From assembly GCA_001566295.1 (NCBI GenBank), contig KQ964248.1, positions 2,666,001 to 2,730,000 on the forward strand: a DNA stretch of 64,000 nt, written 5' to 3'. Made by a program: the position numbers and the translations under genes. Positions 43,425 to 55,195 of this stretch are shown here, one piece after another. The DNA comes from Microdochium bolleyi (Eukaryota; Ascomycota; Sordariomycetes; Xylariales; Microdochiaceae). The stretch's first letter is position 1. Each line of letters opens with the position of its first letter. The notes beneath the pieces were generated by a model. That model worked only from the letters and a program-made list of their open reading frames with translations. It was not told where the DNA came from and did not search any database.

Positions 43425-44115
43425 GTTGTTGATGAATGACGGATCGCACACCGAGCCGCCTTCTTTTTCCAGGATTATACTTGGACAGAATTGCAGTGTG
43501 TGTCCCGGACACTGAGATACAGTCGCAGAAGCCGGGAGGTAGAGAGATCCGATGTTGGTTGCCCTCTGCTGACCAGGATCTTTGCTGACTTACCCCCCCC
43601 CCCCCCCACCCACTTGACTCTTTCAACCTGCTAGGGCAAATATTGGTTGACCAACAACAGGCGCATCAGCACAGCCTCAGTGATACGTTCTGCCTAAATG
43701 CAGATGAATCTGTGGCTACTTCGACGAACAACACATTTACGAAAATGCGTTTTATCTCCGCCTTATCATTTCCGGACCAACTCAAAGCGTGACAAGTTTA
43801 GACGAAGGAATCATCCAGGATATTCTTGTTTGATCTTGAAGTGCACAAAGCATTTGTTTACTTCAACTGTGAAGCAGGTTTAGCAGTACCTGACTGACAC
43901 TGTCACAAAACCCCAACGCTACTTGCGAGCCTGATCACAACAAGCTCTCCTGTGTGGAGTCCTTCCATGTCTGGTTCATCGATGACTTGGGATGATCAAG
44001 AATGCTTCAATGATGGTTTCAACGAAGCTCAACCCTTTTGCCTATGAACAGAGACAACGAGAAGCCTTCGCTTAGAATCAGTAGACTTGTATGACCACGC
44101 CCTTTATTTCGTCAT
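43425..44115. other. Intergenic with a poly-C run
   Basis: No gene recognised. A 15-base C homopolymer lies at 43593-43607. It contains the upstream region of the ABM gene and the 3' flank of the next membrane-protein gene. Confidence 0.5.
43593..43607. repeat. Poly-C run
   Basis: Fifteen consecutive C in non-coding DNA; length may be imprecise. Confidence 0.85.
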
Positions 44116-45501
44116 CTACGATCTCGCCCCTGCGCCCGGATGCTCGCCCAGCTCAGTGTCGATACTTTGATACTGCGACCTGCGCTCTCTCCACCACCTC
44201 TCGACCCTCAGGAACAGCGTGTGCAAGCTCCGCGCTAGGACTAGCACTCCCACGACTAGCGGCGCCGTCTGTGTGAGCGTCGCGATCTTGGTCTGGGGCA
44301 GCAGCGTGTTGTACGCGATCGTCATCTCGGTGCCCACGATGGCCATGACCATGGCCACAACCATCAGCGCCAGCCCGGCAGACTGGAACAAGAGCAGCCA
44401 CGACTCCGGCAGGGCGATTTGCAGGAGGTGCAGCCCTTCGTCGGATGCTCTCTTGGCCTGTTGTCGCTGGGCACTGGAGTTGGTCGTCGACGTCGCAGCT
44501 CCGCCGTGACCACCACTACCACCACCAGCAGTAGTGGTGGTAGTAGCAGCAGCAGCCTGACGACGTGCGGTCGCCCGCCGCTCCGTAATCGTCGGCACAG
44601 CCATGAGCAGCGCAGCCCTGGTGCTCCAGACGACCGCAGCAAAGAGCACTGCAACCCCTAGGATCCCTACATACCGGAACCAGCCCCTCGATATCTCCGT
44701 CCTGACAAAAAACCACGCGAACTGGTTGTCCAGGCGGAACACCGGCTCGACCAGCGCCGGCAGCTTCGTCGACTGGTAGTACCCTTTGCCCTGGAAGAAC
44801 TGGAACCCCATCGCCATGACCCAGTACTCGGCCACCAGCATCGCCAGGGTGTTGACGAGGTTGCGGTGCCGCAGGTACAGGCCGCCGGTGCCGAGAAACG
44901 CGAGCGCCAGCATGGGCTGCAGCACGCACCAGGCCTCGCTGACCGCCAGGCCGCGGTCCCGCATCAGCACGGTGTAGCTGAGCGCCATGCCCAGCAGGGA
45001 GGCCGCGACGAGCAGGATCACGCGCCGCACGTCGCCGCAGGCCGTGCTGATGACCATGCCCGCCATCTGCAGGTAGCACCCGATGCGCACGCCGAAGCCG
45101 TACGCCTCGCGGGCGAGCACGCGCTGGGTGAGCTTGGCGAGGGCTTTCTGCTCGTCGGTCTCCTGGCGGGGATGGTGTTTTGATTGTTGTTGTTGTTGCT
45201 GTGGTGGTTGAGGGACCAAGTTGTGGCGGGCTAGGGCCGCGGATGCTTCTTGGTTGAGTGCATTGGCGTGTAAGTGGCTGCTGGCTGTATGCAAGGCACA
45301 GAACAGTGCCGTGGCGACAGCGAGAGAGGTCAAGAGCAAGTGCAGCCGATGGTGTCGCGAGATGCGCGGGACAACATTGCAGTCGTCCCTCACTCCCTCC
45401 ACATCCTTTATGGCGGCATCGTATCGGCCGTCGGGATCCGTCTTCATCTGTATGAAGTTTTGTGCAAAGTCAGAAGCCTTCAGCAAGTTTAGATTTTGCA
45501 C
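44116..45501 (-). CDS. Multi-pass membrane protein with Gln- and Thr/Gly-rich inserts, unknown function
   Basis: Intronless, 461 residues; family not recognised. The N-terminal 50 residues are soluble and charged; a first hydrophobic helix lies near 52-70. A Gln-rich stretch (six Gln, about 99-104) precedes a membrane domain with about six more helices, including VILLVAASLLGMALSYTVL, MLALAFLGTGGLYL, TLAMLVAEYWVMAMGFQFF, YVGILGVAVLFAAVVW, LLLFQSAGLALMVVAMVMAIVG and PLVVGVLVLARSLHTLFL. A cytosolic loop near 320-350 is a run of Ala, Thr and Gly. FFQGKGYYQSTK and RWWRERRSQ are polar landmarks. No enzymatic motif was seen. The start at 45501 is the only ATG that gives the complete charged N-tail. 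Confidence 0.72.
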   Translation of the reverse strand: MQNLNLLKASDFAQNFIQMKTDPDGRYDAAIKDVEGVRDDCNVVPRISRHHRLHLLLTSLAVATALFCALHTASSHLHANALNQEASAALARHNLVPQPPQQQQQQSKHHPRQETDEQKALAKLTQRVLAREAYGFGVRIGCYLQMAGMVISTACGDVRRVILLVAASLLGMALSYTVLMRDRGLAVSEAWCVLQPMLALAFLGTGGLYLRHRNLVNTLAMLVAEYWVMAMGFQFFQGKGYYQSTKLPALVEPVFRLDNQFAWFFVRTEISRGWFRYVGILGVAVLFAAVVWSTRAALLMAVPTITERRATARRQAAAATTTTTAGGGSGGHGGAATSTTNSSAQRQQAKRASDEGLHLLQIALPESWLLLFQSAGLALMVVAMVMAIVGTEMTIAYNTLLPQTKIATLTQTAPLVVGVLVLARSLHTLFLRVERWWRERRSQYQSIDTELGEHPGAGARS

Positions 45502-46280
45502 GGTGTACGGGTGTTTCGGTGTTGACTATGTTTGAGCAGCAGATGCTCCAGTTCAAGGTCGTGAGGGGTCTATGTATTTGTGTATTACACAACTCATTAG
45601 AGTGGTGCAGGCAGGGGGCGGAGGAACTTTACATTCATGCTTATTTTCTGGATGTCTTGGCACGCTGCCTCCGGATGTCGAGCTTCGCCATCATCAGGGT
45701 CGAGACTGAGGGGTCAAAACGCCTAGTTGGGGCGAAGCCAGTGCCAAGCGGGCGACTTCCTACAGCTCTGACCAGGGTATCGTCAACGCCATGCTCACTT
45801 CGATTCAATGCCGCCGGCAACTAGTTGTGGTTGTGGGGATCAGAGCGATAGAGCTAGACGTGGCAGTGCGCCTCGGAGGCAGCCAAGCGGGAGAGGAGAG
45901 TGTCGGCGAGGATCACACGATTTGATGTTACGCGGCTGCCTGCTGTTGCACAGCGTTGTTCGGTCTTCGACCCGAGTCAACCATTGAGCTTTCTGGACGT
46001 GCGTGACAAACGATCCAGGGCCATGAGAATTGTAAAACCCGAGGGGAAATGAATCTGGCAAGAAAACAACAGAGGCAGAGGAGATCAGAGAAAGTCGCCA
46101 GGTCCAGAATATATTCCCAGAGTTTCAAGTACTTGAGTGATCCATTCCGAACATCATTAACCACAATTGCAGCTCTAATTGGCTGCGGTTCTTGACCTCA
46201 ATTTGTATCTATAACCGCAACCAAAACCGGCCAGAGTACTTTTGTGGCCTTCTGTTAACTCTTGTAAATCATAGTTCATC

Positions 46281-46454
46281 ATGGGAACTCCATTCATCAT
46301 TCGAGGCCTTGGCTATCTCGGACCTTGTAAGTTGAGGTAACGCGACTTCCTGTGGTTTCTCAAGGTTGTGCAACTTCCACCCACAGGTAAATTCCTCGGA
46401 AGAGTTCATCCCGAGGCTTTGGCGATTCCCTACAATCTTGTACGTTTCCTATAA
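46281..46454 (+). CDS. Candidate micro-ORF with one intron
   Basis: ATG at 46281, a 46-base first exon, an intron from 46327 (gtaagt) to 46386 (ccacag), then exon 46387-46454 ending in TAA would encode 37 residues (MGTPFIIRGLGYLGP then KFLGRVHPEALAIPYN). The splice sites are well formed and the phase joins, but no branch-point-like CTAAC is evident and I recognise no family. It could be a chance ORF or the start of a longer transcript, since another gtacgt donor follows at 46440. Confidence 0.2.
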
Positions 46455-47588
46455 GAAGAACAAAAGCAGGGTTTGCCATTGTCCGAATTAATGCTGCCCG
46501 GTCCCGGTGATTTATTAACACGGAAACGTCAATAATGGTAAAAGAGCCGGCACGATGCGGCTTTCCCTTGCTCTATTTTAATGTTTGCGAGTTCAATTTT
46601 GATTCGAAACAAGTAGCCAAAGGTTACCCAATTTTACCATTTTCCCTTCCATCCCCAGATCCCAGAATAACGAGATGGCTCCTGTCGCTCTATGTTTGTG
46701 CGACTGAGAATTTTGTACAGGCTGTGGAGAGGGAGGCGATCCTGTCCCAGCCAAGACCTTACTCTCGTTGCCCGCCCAGCCGAACGTCACTTTGATCTCT
46801 ATGTCAGTAGCAAAACGCCCACATTCACACAGCGCAGTGGTTTGCTCAGGCGTCACGAGCGTAAAAAAAATAAGAATTGATCTGCCCGGACAACCACGGC
46901 TCATCAGGCAAAGTGCGGAGATAGACGGATGAGGGGAGGTTTGTTTCATCCTTTTCAGTCACCGGTCGGCCGGCTGAAAAGCACTCAGCCCAGCACGACA
47001 TGTTTGTCGACAAGATAATCTGGGAGAGTATGTCCTTAGAGCTAGATCGCGCGGTGCCAACTGACATCCCGAGTCCTCCGATAATATCTACCAGCATCAC
47101 CACCACACATGAGCACCCCCCCTCTAGCCAAGTAGAGCTGCCGAGGGCGGGAATTGACGCACGAGGTGCCCGCAGCGTTATGACGAGAGTGGCCAGCATG
47201 GGCTCGTGATGTCCACTGGGTACGGAGTTGACGTACGTTCCCATGTTGGGCGTGTGCTTTCTGCTATGTGGGCACAAGTCACTACATTATTTCCTGATAT
47301 ACGTAGTCTGGCCGGACCTCTGGACCTGCTGCCAAACTGGTCCACGGCCAGCCTAGGGAGAACGCACACAGCTAACGTAGTAACCGCTCGAATCGATGCT
47401 TCCGCCCTCCACCCCCCAAGCAGAGCAGCCGGGGAGTCGCACAAATGACAAGGGTGTTTCGCAGGTTTCCTCCGGGCTCCCAGTGCCATGTCCGAATACA
47501 TACATGCATACATAAGCGTCCACATTGGCCCACCGGCACTTCGCACATTCGCGTAGCACAGTCACGGACCCCGTGTTCAGTGCATTTT

Positions 47589-47640
47589 GCCAGCCAGCCA
47601 GCCAGCCAGTCTGCCTGCCCGTCTACCTACCTGCCTGCCT
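47589..47640. repeat. Degenerate tetranucleotide repeat (CCAG/CTGC/CTAC)
   Basis: About five CCAG units followed by CTGC, CTAC and CTGC units, all of period four, in non-coding DNA. Confidence 0.85.
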
Positions 47641-50582
47641 TGGCTCGGCACAACAGCCGAGCCGGAACAGCATGACGATCGGTGGCAAGGGTAGGGTCTG
47701 GGAAAGCCTTGCACACAGGTCCAACATCCCCGATGAGGAAGGACGCTCGTACCCCCAGACACAACACTGCAACATTGGTGCAGCTACTCGACATTCCCAT
47801 GCTCAATCTCGAATGCACTTTTCCGTGCTGGACCATATTATTTCTTGTTTCCTTCTGGTTGTCGAGTCCTCTACGCGCCCCTGAGAAGGATCGGGAGACA
47901 CGTAGCTAGCGATAACGCGACTCACACCAATGCGTAAGACAACGACGGGTAGCTTCTGAGCCACTCCGGCCAGCGCGCGGTGAGGCAGGTGTCAGGCTGT
48001 GAGACACAAAAGCCCGCCGGGCTAGGTGCTGTTACACCGCACCGAGACTTGGACAGCTCAGCAGTCGATGTCTTACGCACGGTACCGCAAGCCGAGTTTC
48101 GTGCGTGAAACGCGCGCCACCTGCCCTGCCCTACATGTCTGTGCCCGTTGACGATACAATGACCTATGTTTGGCGACGTTGATCGCGCGCGAAGCGTCAG
48201 AAAAGAACATCTGGCGGTCCGCCGCGTCCGTACAGGATGCGTCGCATTCCATCTTTGGTCGGCCTCAAGTCGTTATGTTGCCACACGTAATGTACAAGTC
48301 CTGGCGGTGGTCTGCACCCAACCCCCGACGGACCGGACCTTGACAAGCCGTGATCACGAGTTCCGTCCTGTCCCCTATCAGAGAGAGTCCGTTCTCGACG
48401 AGCACGTCGGTGCATTGTAGCGCGAAGCCAGGCGCCTCTTACAACGGTGGAGCGGCAATGCAAAGTCGTCAACGAAAAGGGGGCGGTTCACAGAACTACC
48501 GATTCTTCGTGTGGAGTTTATGGAACATTCTGTAACGACGTCTGCTGCCACCGCACGGGCCCGAGAACCGCACGACATGGTTTGTGGGCAGAGGCCGAAC
48601 CCTACGGCCAGGAGACTAAATGCTTGCGACTGTTGCAACAGCTGGATTCGGTGATATCCTCCGGTGTCGAGTGCTTGGCAGGGGCCAGAGCCAGATGAAA
48701 CACCAAAATTCAGTTTCCTGTTGGCAACTAAGAGGAGTTGTACTCCACTGCCGCTCTATGCCAGTCGTACCCGCGGCCCGCAGCGATAGCCGACGCTTCT
48801 CCTGAGGTTGGCGAGGGTCCAGAGTTGCAGTGGCAGGTCACGACACGAGATGCCACATCACGCCGTCTGAAGTAGCTCGAGAGCCGGTTTTGAGTGGCAC
48901 AGGATGGAGCTCACAAGTGTGAAGCTGTCACAGTGCGTGAATGAGGCTCGCTGTGGGCCTGGCTGGCCAGGGCATCGCCTTTCCAGTTGGGGATGGGCAT
49001 GACGAAACCGGCGCTCGGCGGGGATAAGCGCATAAAGGTAGCAGCACGCTACTGCAGGTACGACGACCAGGTAGTGCCGTTTGGCCCTGCCGCCTGACGC
49101 GGTTACTGGTGACAGATTTTTGGCAGCGCCCAGACATCGCCGAGTCGAGGACCGGGCTCCCACTCTTCAGCTGACCGCTCGAGCAGCCCACAAACTGTTG
49201 AAGGCCTGTCAAGCACCACGGCTCAAGTACAGATAGCCGGCCCCACGCGTTCCCGCTTTGTCCCAACTGTGTAGATGGAAAACAGCTCGCGACGGTCCAA
49301 GGTTTGGCGCTTGCGCGACTTGATCACGATTCACGATTGACACGCGCGGTGTGGGGGCCTCCAGACTGAGACAACGGCGGCACAAGGCGATTGTTCCACC
49401 GATCCAGACGTCAGAACGAAACCTGCTCGGTGAAAGCTGTTGGATACCAAACGGCACAACAGGTTGGGGTCTTGGGGGAACTGCTCCCCCCATAGATAAT
49501 AAGTTAGTTTATGCCTGTCGTGCGGGAGCGGTGACCGGTTTCGGGTGAAGGAGCCCTGCAGCATCACTTCTCCGACAGGGCTACGCGACCGTTGAGCTCA
49601 GGGAATCTTCACCACGACTGTTGTCATTAGTGCTTGATGGATGCCGTGTACGAGGGTGCAACGATGAGATCACAGCTGATAGTGCGACTTGTCCGGGCTC
49701 GCATGCGGTGCCGTTGTTCTTTCTGATTGGGTTGTTGGACCAGGGAAGGGAGGAGCAGGAATGACATCGACTCGGGATGACTGCACAGCTCGAGCGCTGG
49801 CTTTGGCGTGGGGAGGGCGGCTGTTGGTGTCATCAGACACCGGAACCCCTGAGCAAGAAGCGGGTCTGGTCTTCCGAGGTGGAGACGTTGTCTTGGCCGG
49901 GAACGCCCCTTTTGCCCGTGGTGTCGATTGTGCCTGGATGTGGCGTTCTTTGTGTTCGTGGGCTTTTTGTCCAGACCCTCGCACGTGAGACGGATGATCA
50001 ATGCCTCCTTCTTCGATGCAGACAGTGCACGCACGCGCTTCTCCAGATGTGCGTGACAGGTCTGTTGTTTACCACAGGATGAAGCATCGCGAAATCGTCC
50101 GACTTGGCTTGAGCTCGTCGCCTGGTCACATTTGGATCACAACGTCGGGCCCGAACGAATGGCCTGATCGACAGGATGATAATCGAACGGCTCCCAGAAG
50201 TTCTCGTGGGATAGCCAGTTGACGAATGTGGGTGACAATGGCGCTCTGAGTCCACGGTGGGGGAATGAATACCAGTTCCTCGCCTGTTGGATCGTTCATA
50301 CTGCTTTCTCACCACCTTAACTGGAGCAAGTCGTGCCGCAGTCTTGTCACTAACAGCCGTGTATGGGCTCTCAAGCACGATTCGATGCCATATTGGACGA
50401 GTTTCCAACGTGTACTTCCTTCTTTCACACAACCAGGTTACGGCACATCCCTGGAGTTCCGAACTGGGGCTGGTGCGATGTGCCGAAGACCCTGCCCGTC
50501 AAACGTCAGGGAACATGATGAGAATATGGCTCATGGGGTTCCCACTTGCTGACGAGGTTCTCGGGTGCTGATTCGTAGGCAC

Positions 50583-50596
50583 GGGGGGGGGGGGGG
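50583..50596. repeat. Poly-G run
   Basis: Fourteen consecutive G in non-coding DNA. Confidence 0.85.
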
Positions 50597-52250
50597 AGCA
50601 TGGATGGCCGTTCCGCAAACTCTTTTCCTAGCGAGCGGAGCCCACGGTCCGTGGCAGACAGGACGAGGCTTGATGACCATGGATCCTCGAGGCTCAGGGT
50701 CGGCAGACGTGAGATTTGCTGCGTATGCCCATGCCAATGCTGCAAACAGGGCGAGGTGAGCTTGCGAATCCGACACGGGGACAGTTTCGCACTGAGGGAG
50801 AGTGCTGAAGTCAAGGGCTCCGTCTGAAGTTCGCGGGTGCCGTGAGGCTGCTGCTAGGTCTGGGATCTTTGGGGTACGTAGGATTCGCGTTCGGGGAGCA
50901 TAGAGTGCGCCACTCGAGCCGACGAGCATTGGACGACTGGTCTTGGCAGACAGCCGGAAGCGCAAGCAGCGCAAGAGCGAGTCATATGTGACCAGACCAG
51001 GGTGTCGTATCGCCAAAAGTGTCACGATCCGACATGCTGGCTGGCTCGGCTGGTCAGGAAGAAAGCAGCAGGTCAGACCCCTGCTGCCATCCACGTTCGT
51101 GGTCCTTTTTGCGCCTAGCCTCCAGTGGGCGTGCTGGTAGCGCCAACAATAGACTCGCACTGTCCTTACCCCTGACGCTAGCAATCCGTCGTGTGCCTTG
51201 AACTCTGGACTGATCTTCCGCTTCGGACTCTAGCCCAGACGCTCGATCGTGCAAGCTCGCAAACGCCCGACGGCTCTTGTTCCCGTACCCACCTACAATG
51301 GGTGTGGTATTGAAGGGCATCTGGCTGCCAGATGGCTCGGGTCGGCGGCAAGGAGCGGAAGCAGAATCGACAGTCCCGTTGTGTGTAGCCGTTTGCCACA
51401 AAGGCCCTGTTGGCAGCGCCGGAGTCCGCATCATGCTCCGGCGCGCCAGTAATGCACGCACGTTGCGTGTGCTGTGTAGGTCGGATTGAAGTCTAAGTGT
51501 ACGTGTGTGTGGTCGTGCCTGAGCTAGTTGAGCTGCTCACTGACGCGCTAGCCAATGGCTCCTTGGTCGTGCTGCACTACTCCGTCCTGTCTGGCAGAGG
51601 GGTTGCAGCAGATGGCAGCAGATGTCGTTGGGCGTGATCCTGGCTGATCGAGGACTGATTGAGTGTTCAACCAAGGCCCATCGTAACTGGGCGGTGCGGA
51701 CGTTGGGTGCCTATCGGCTTCAGAAAAAGAAAACTGCGTAGCCAGGACAGCTTTCCCGCAAGCAGGAGTGCAAGCTTTCACGCCACCACGGCCGGTCAAA
51801 GGATTTGTCGCTTGCAGGGACCAGCACTGCTGGCGACAGAGAGACGAGCAGGGGTGCTGACCGGGCTCTGAGTGTCTCGGGTGGGACTCCGGGGAGTCGG
51901 CGAGCGTGCGCGGACTCGCATCAACGGAAGTGTGCAGACTCCAGACTCCAAGGCTGACGTGCCAAGCTCGAGATGCTGAGAGCCAGCATGAAGGCCGCCT
52001 GCTGCGCGTCGAGGAGAGCAAACTGCAGGTGTGCTCGGCGTGGTGGATGGAGCCCGAAAAGGCGGTGGCCGCCCGCGGTGTCGAGCGGGCGTGTCACTGG
52101 TGGGCGGGCGAGGCGGGCGGCGGCGTGGAGGATGGCGAGCTGGAGGACAATGGACGGATCATGGGCGCGGCAGACGCCACAGTCGGGCGCGTCTGGGCCA
52201 GATCAGCAGCAGCGACGACGATCGCGACTGGGGCTGGCGAAGAGGCAGCG

Positions 52251-52294
52251 CACTTGCACCACTTGCACCACTTGCACCACTTGCACCACTGGCA
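52251..52294. repeat. Nonamer tandem repeat (ACTTGCACC)
   Basis: Four near-perfect copies of a nine-base unit plus a diverged fifth, about 1 kb before the homeobox start codon. Confidence 0.9.
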
Positions 52295-52779
52295 CCCCTC
52301 GCCCACCTGCCCGGCGCGGCCTGGCTCGCCTGGGTCGTACGCAGGACTCCGTTTCGTCCGTCGTCCGTCGTCCGTCCTCTGTACCTGCAGCATGGCAGCG
52401 GCCCAATCAGGGCCCGCGGACCCCCCCAAGCCCACCCACACCCGCCTTTGCGCGCCCTCCACACCCATGCGAGGCGCTGCTGGCCGGGGCTTGGCCGCAC
52501 TGTGCGCACCCCTGGCTGCTACCCGCCAGGGGGCTGCTGCTGCACGCTTGCACACGACTGCAAGAAGGTGTGCACCTGCATGAGCCTACGCTTATGCTGC
52601 TGCCGCTGTGCCTGCTGCTGCAGGGCTGCTGGTGCAGGAACAGCGACTGGACACTGCCCAGTGACAGCGACTGGATGGGTCCTCCAAGTCGCCCGCCGCG
52701 CCGCGCCGCGCCCTCCTCGCTGGGCCGCCCGTCGTCTCCCCGCCCGCGCTCGCCCTCCCTTTCACCCAGGCCCTTCCCC

Positions 52780-53299
52780 GTCTCCTCCTCTCCTTTTTTC
52801 TTCCTTTCGACTCCTCGTACCACATTATTCTGTATCGCCAGTCTCGTCGGTCCAGCGACAGGCATTCCTCTTTTCCCGTCTTCTTTTGTTCTTTCCTTGC
52901 TTCTTTCGTTGCATCAACGACCACACTCCCTTTCAACAGAGCCCGCTGAGCACTCAGCCCTCACCACTACACCACTACAACACTACAGGACGCCGTCACT
53001 CCTTTCCGGCTCCCTCAGCTTTTTCTTGACCTTGCAGTCAACCACTCTCCCGGTCCAGCAACGCGGATTCGGATTACACTCCTTGACACCACAATTCAGC
53101 CATCTGAGCATCACAACACTCACTCGCTGTCCTGAATCTCGGCTTGCCCGGCTATTCTCGACATATACACCAACCCGGCGACACTGCTCGACCACCGACG
53201 AAACTAACTTTCGCCGGCATAACGAAGCATACCTAGTAATTAGCTACTACAGTCTCTCGATATCACTGTCTCGACCTGTGATCGAGCACAACAGCCACG
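52780..53299 (+). promoter_or_regulatory. Pyrimidine-rich leader of the homeobox gene
   Basis: The 500 bases before the ATG at 53300 are strongly C/T-rich, with CCTCCTCTCC and TTTTTTCTTCC blocks followed by CACTACA repeats. This is typical of fungal transcription-start regions and 5' leaders. Small upstream ORFs are possible in it. Confidence 0.5.
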
Positions 53300-55195
53300 A
53301 TGGACTCACCCAGCTTCATGGACCAGTCCTTGGCCCCAGTCATGGAGGAGATGTCAACACCGGGATCCTCCGGCATCAAGGCTAGCCAGTCGCCCTCACC
53401 ATCATCTGCGACCTCTGGCAAGACACCCACCACCGGCACAAACGCCAACTCTCGCCGACCTCCTCGCAAGAGCACTTTGACCCAGCAGCAGAAGAACCAG
53501 AAACGCCAGCGTGCCACCCAGGACCAGCTGACAACACTGGAGATCGAATTCAACAAGAACCCAACCCCGACCGCCAATGTGCGAGAGCGGATTGCCGAGG
53601 AGATCAACATGACCGAAAGGTCTGTCCAGATCTGGTTCCAGAACCGGTAAGTAGCAAGCAAACACGCAGGCCAGATCTTGAAACTCATGTGGCACTCAAC
53701 TAATCACCCTGACAGCCGTGCGAAAATCAAGCTCTTGGCGAAGAAGAGCCTCGAGACTGGCGAGGACATCGACTCGATCCCAGAGTCGATGCGCACGTAT
53801 CTTGCTATGCAGGCCATGGAGTCTGGCAAGGGCCTCGGTGGTCCTTACATGGGACGTACTAGCTTGATGCCTTACGGCTCCATGATGCTCGGTGGTGACC
53901 AGAGCGGCCAGGGCAAAGTTCTGATCCACCACTTGACCTGCCGCTCGCTCAGCATTGGTCGGTGGACTCGTGTTGGCCAGAACACCATGGATCTCATCAT
54001 CTTCTACTCACCCGAGAAGTGCACAATGACCTATTACATCAACAACGACCAGGCTGGCTACAAGATCGAGTATCACTTCAGCTCGATCAAGAATGTTTAC
54101 ATTGAGAACGCCGAGGGTGATGCCAGCAAGCCAGGTGGCATTGTGATCGAGCTGAACCGTCCTCCCAGTTTCTTCATGGACTCGTCGCCAAACTCAAACG
54201 GGTTCTTCCAATGCGGCGATTTCACCGAGGACCAGCAAGCGACACAGTGCATGGTGCACCACCTGGGTGGCAACCCCAAGGTCCTCAGTGGGCAGCTGGC
54301 CAAGCTTGTGTCGCTGGAGTCGTTCATGAACAGACACAACCCGGCCGCCTTTGACCAGATGCACAATTTGTCGGTCTCGGCTCCAGTGTCGCCCCAGCTC
54401 CGACCGTCCTCCCAGCCCAACTTTGCTCAGCCTCATGTCGGCATGTTCCCCGAGCCTCAATGGGGTCTGAACCCGATGCAGCCCCCGATGCGTGGCCCTG
54501 GCCACAAGCGACAGCGCAGCCGATCAGTGCCCATGGCTGTCGATTTCTCGATGCTCCAGACACCGATGCCCTCGTTCTACATTCAACATCCTGGCGAGAC
54601 CCAGCCTCACCCGCACACGCCGACGATCTACTCTCCTGTGCCTCAACAGCCGCATACAATGGGTGGCGCTGGTTCCAACCTGCGCATTGACACTCAGGCG
54701 GGTTTCGGTCTCGACATGCGCCAGTACCCGATGTCAGCCGCGACCTCGGCACCATCAGAGTACACGAGCCCCGGCTACTTCTCCCAGGCACCGGATAGCA
54801 CCCCTCTCGCCACTTCAAACTACGGCACTCCGTACGGCGGCTACCTGTCCCCAATGCCTCAGCATGCCAGCATGATCCCTCAGTCGGTCTCGCCGCTGTC
54901 ATTTGGTAGCCATCACGGAGACCCTGCCATTGTTGAGCAGTCGCCGCCCCCAGGAAGTATGATTCCGCGCAGTGCCTCTGCCGATATCTACCCGATGGGC
55001 GAGTCGGCAATCTCGGACGACGGAACAAGCATCAACGACTTCTACTCCAAGCACACCATCAAGCTGCCCATGCACCCCCACTCTCCCGCCTACGTCGAGT
55101 CCAGCCAGGGCGAGCTTGACATGAGTCAGCTCGTTCAGTTTGACACGGTGGACCCGTCCAGTCTCTCGCCGGAGGCCCTTGGCCACCCACAGTAG
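53300..55195 (+). CDS. Homeobox transcription factor, HTF1/HOX2 (pah1) type
   Basis: Exons 53300-53646 and 53716-55195 give 608 residues. The homeodomain is at about 65-124, with the recognition helix RSVQIWFQNRRAKIK; the intron splits the codon inside QNR-R, so reading through it would truncate the homeodomain. Downstream lies a conserved block of about 150 residues (KVLIHHLTCRSLSIGRWTRVG, LIIFYSPEKCTMTYYINNDQ, GYKIEYHFSSIKNVYIE), characteristic of the Sordariomycete HTF1/MoHOX2 and Podospora pah1 orthologues. The rest is Pro/Gln/Ser/His-rich, probably activation and low-complexity sequence. In Magnaporthe and Fusarium the orthologue is required for conidiogenesis (phialide development), so it is expected to be a nuclear regulator of asexual sporulation. 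Its large upstream gap fits a developmentally controlled gene. Confidence 0.95.

Larger units (their letters stand above)
45502..52779. other. About 7.3 kb with no well-supported gene
   Basis: The longest gap in the window. Frames of 60-220 codons occur on both strands with no domains, signal peptides or conserved-looking stretches. It contains tetranucleotide and nonamer tandem repeats, a poly-G run and a weak candidate for a tiny spliced ORF (46281-46454). Its right end leads into the leader of the homeobox gene. Long 5' regions are usual for developmental regulators, so part of it may be promoter or transcribed leader. Confidence 0.5.

Noticed and set aside
51973..53385. 470-codon open frame on the plus strand over the homeobox leader
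   Set aside because: Low-complexity Arg/Ser/Pro/Cys-rich product, out of frame with and overlapping the homeobox start. GC- and pyrimidine-rich composition explains the lack of stops.
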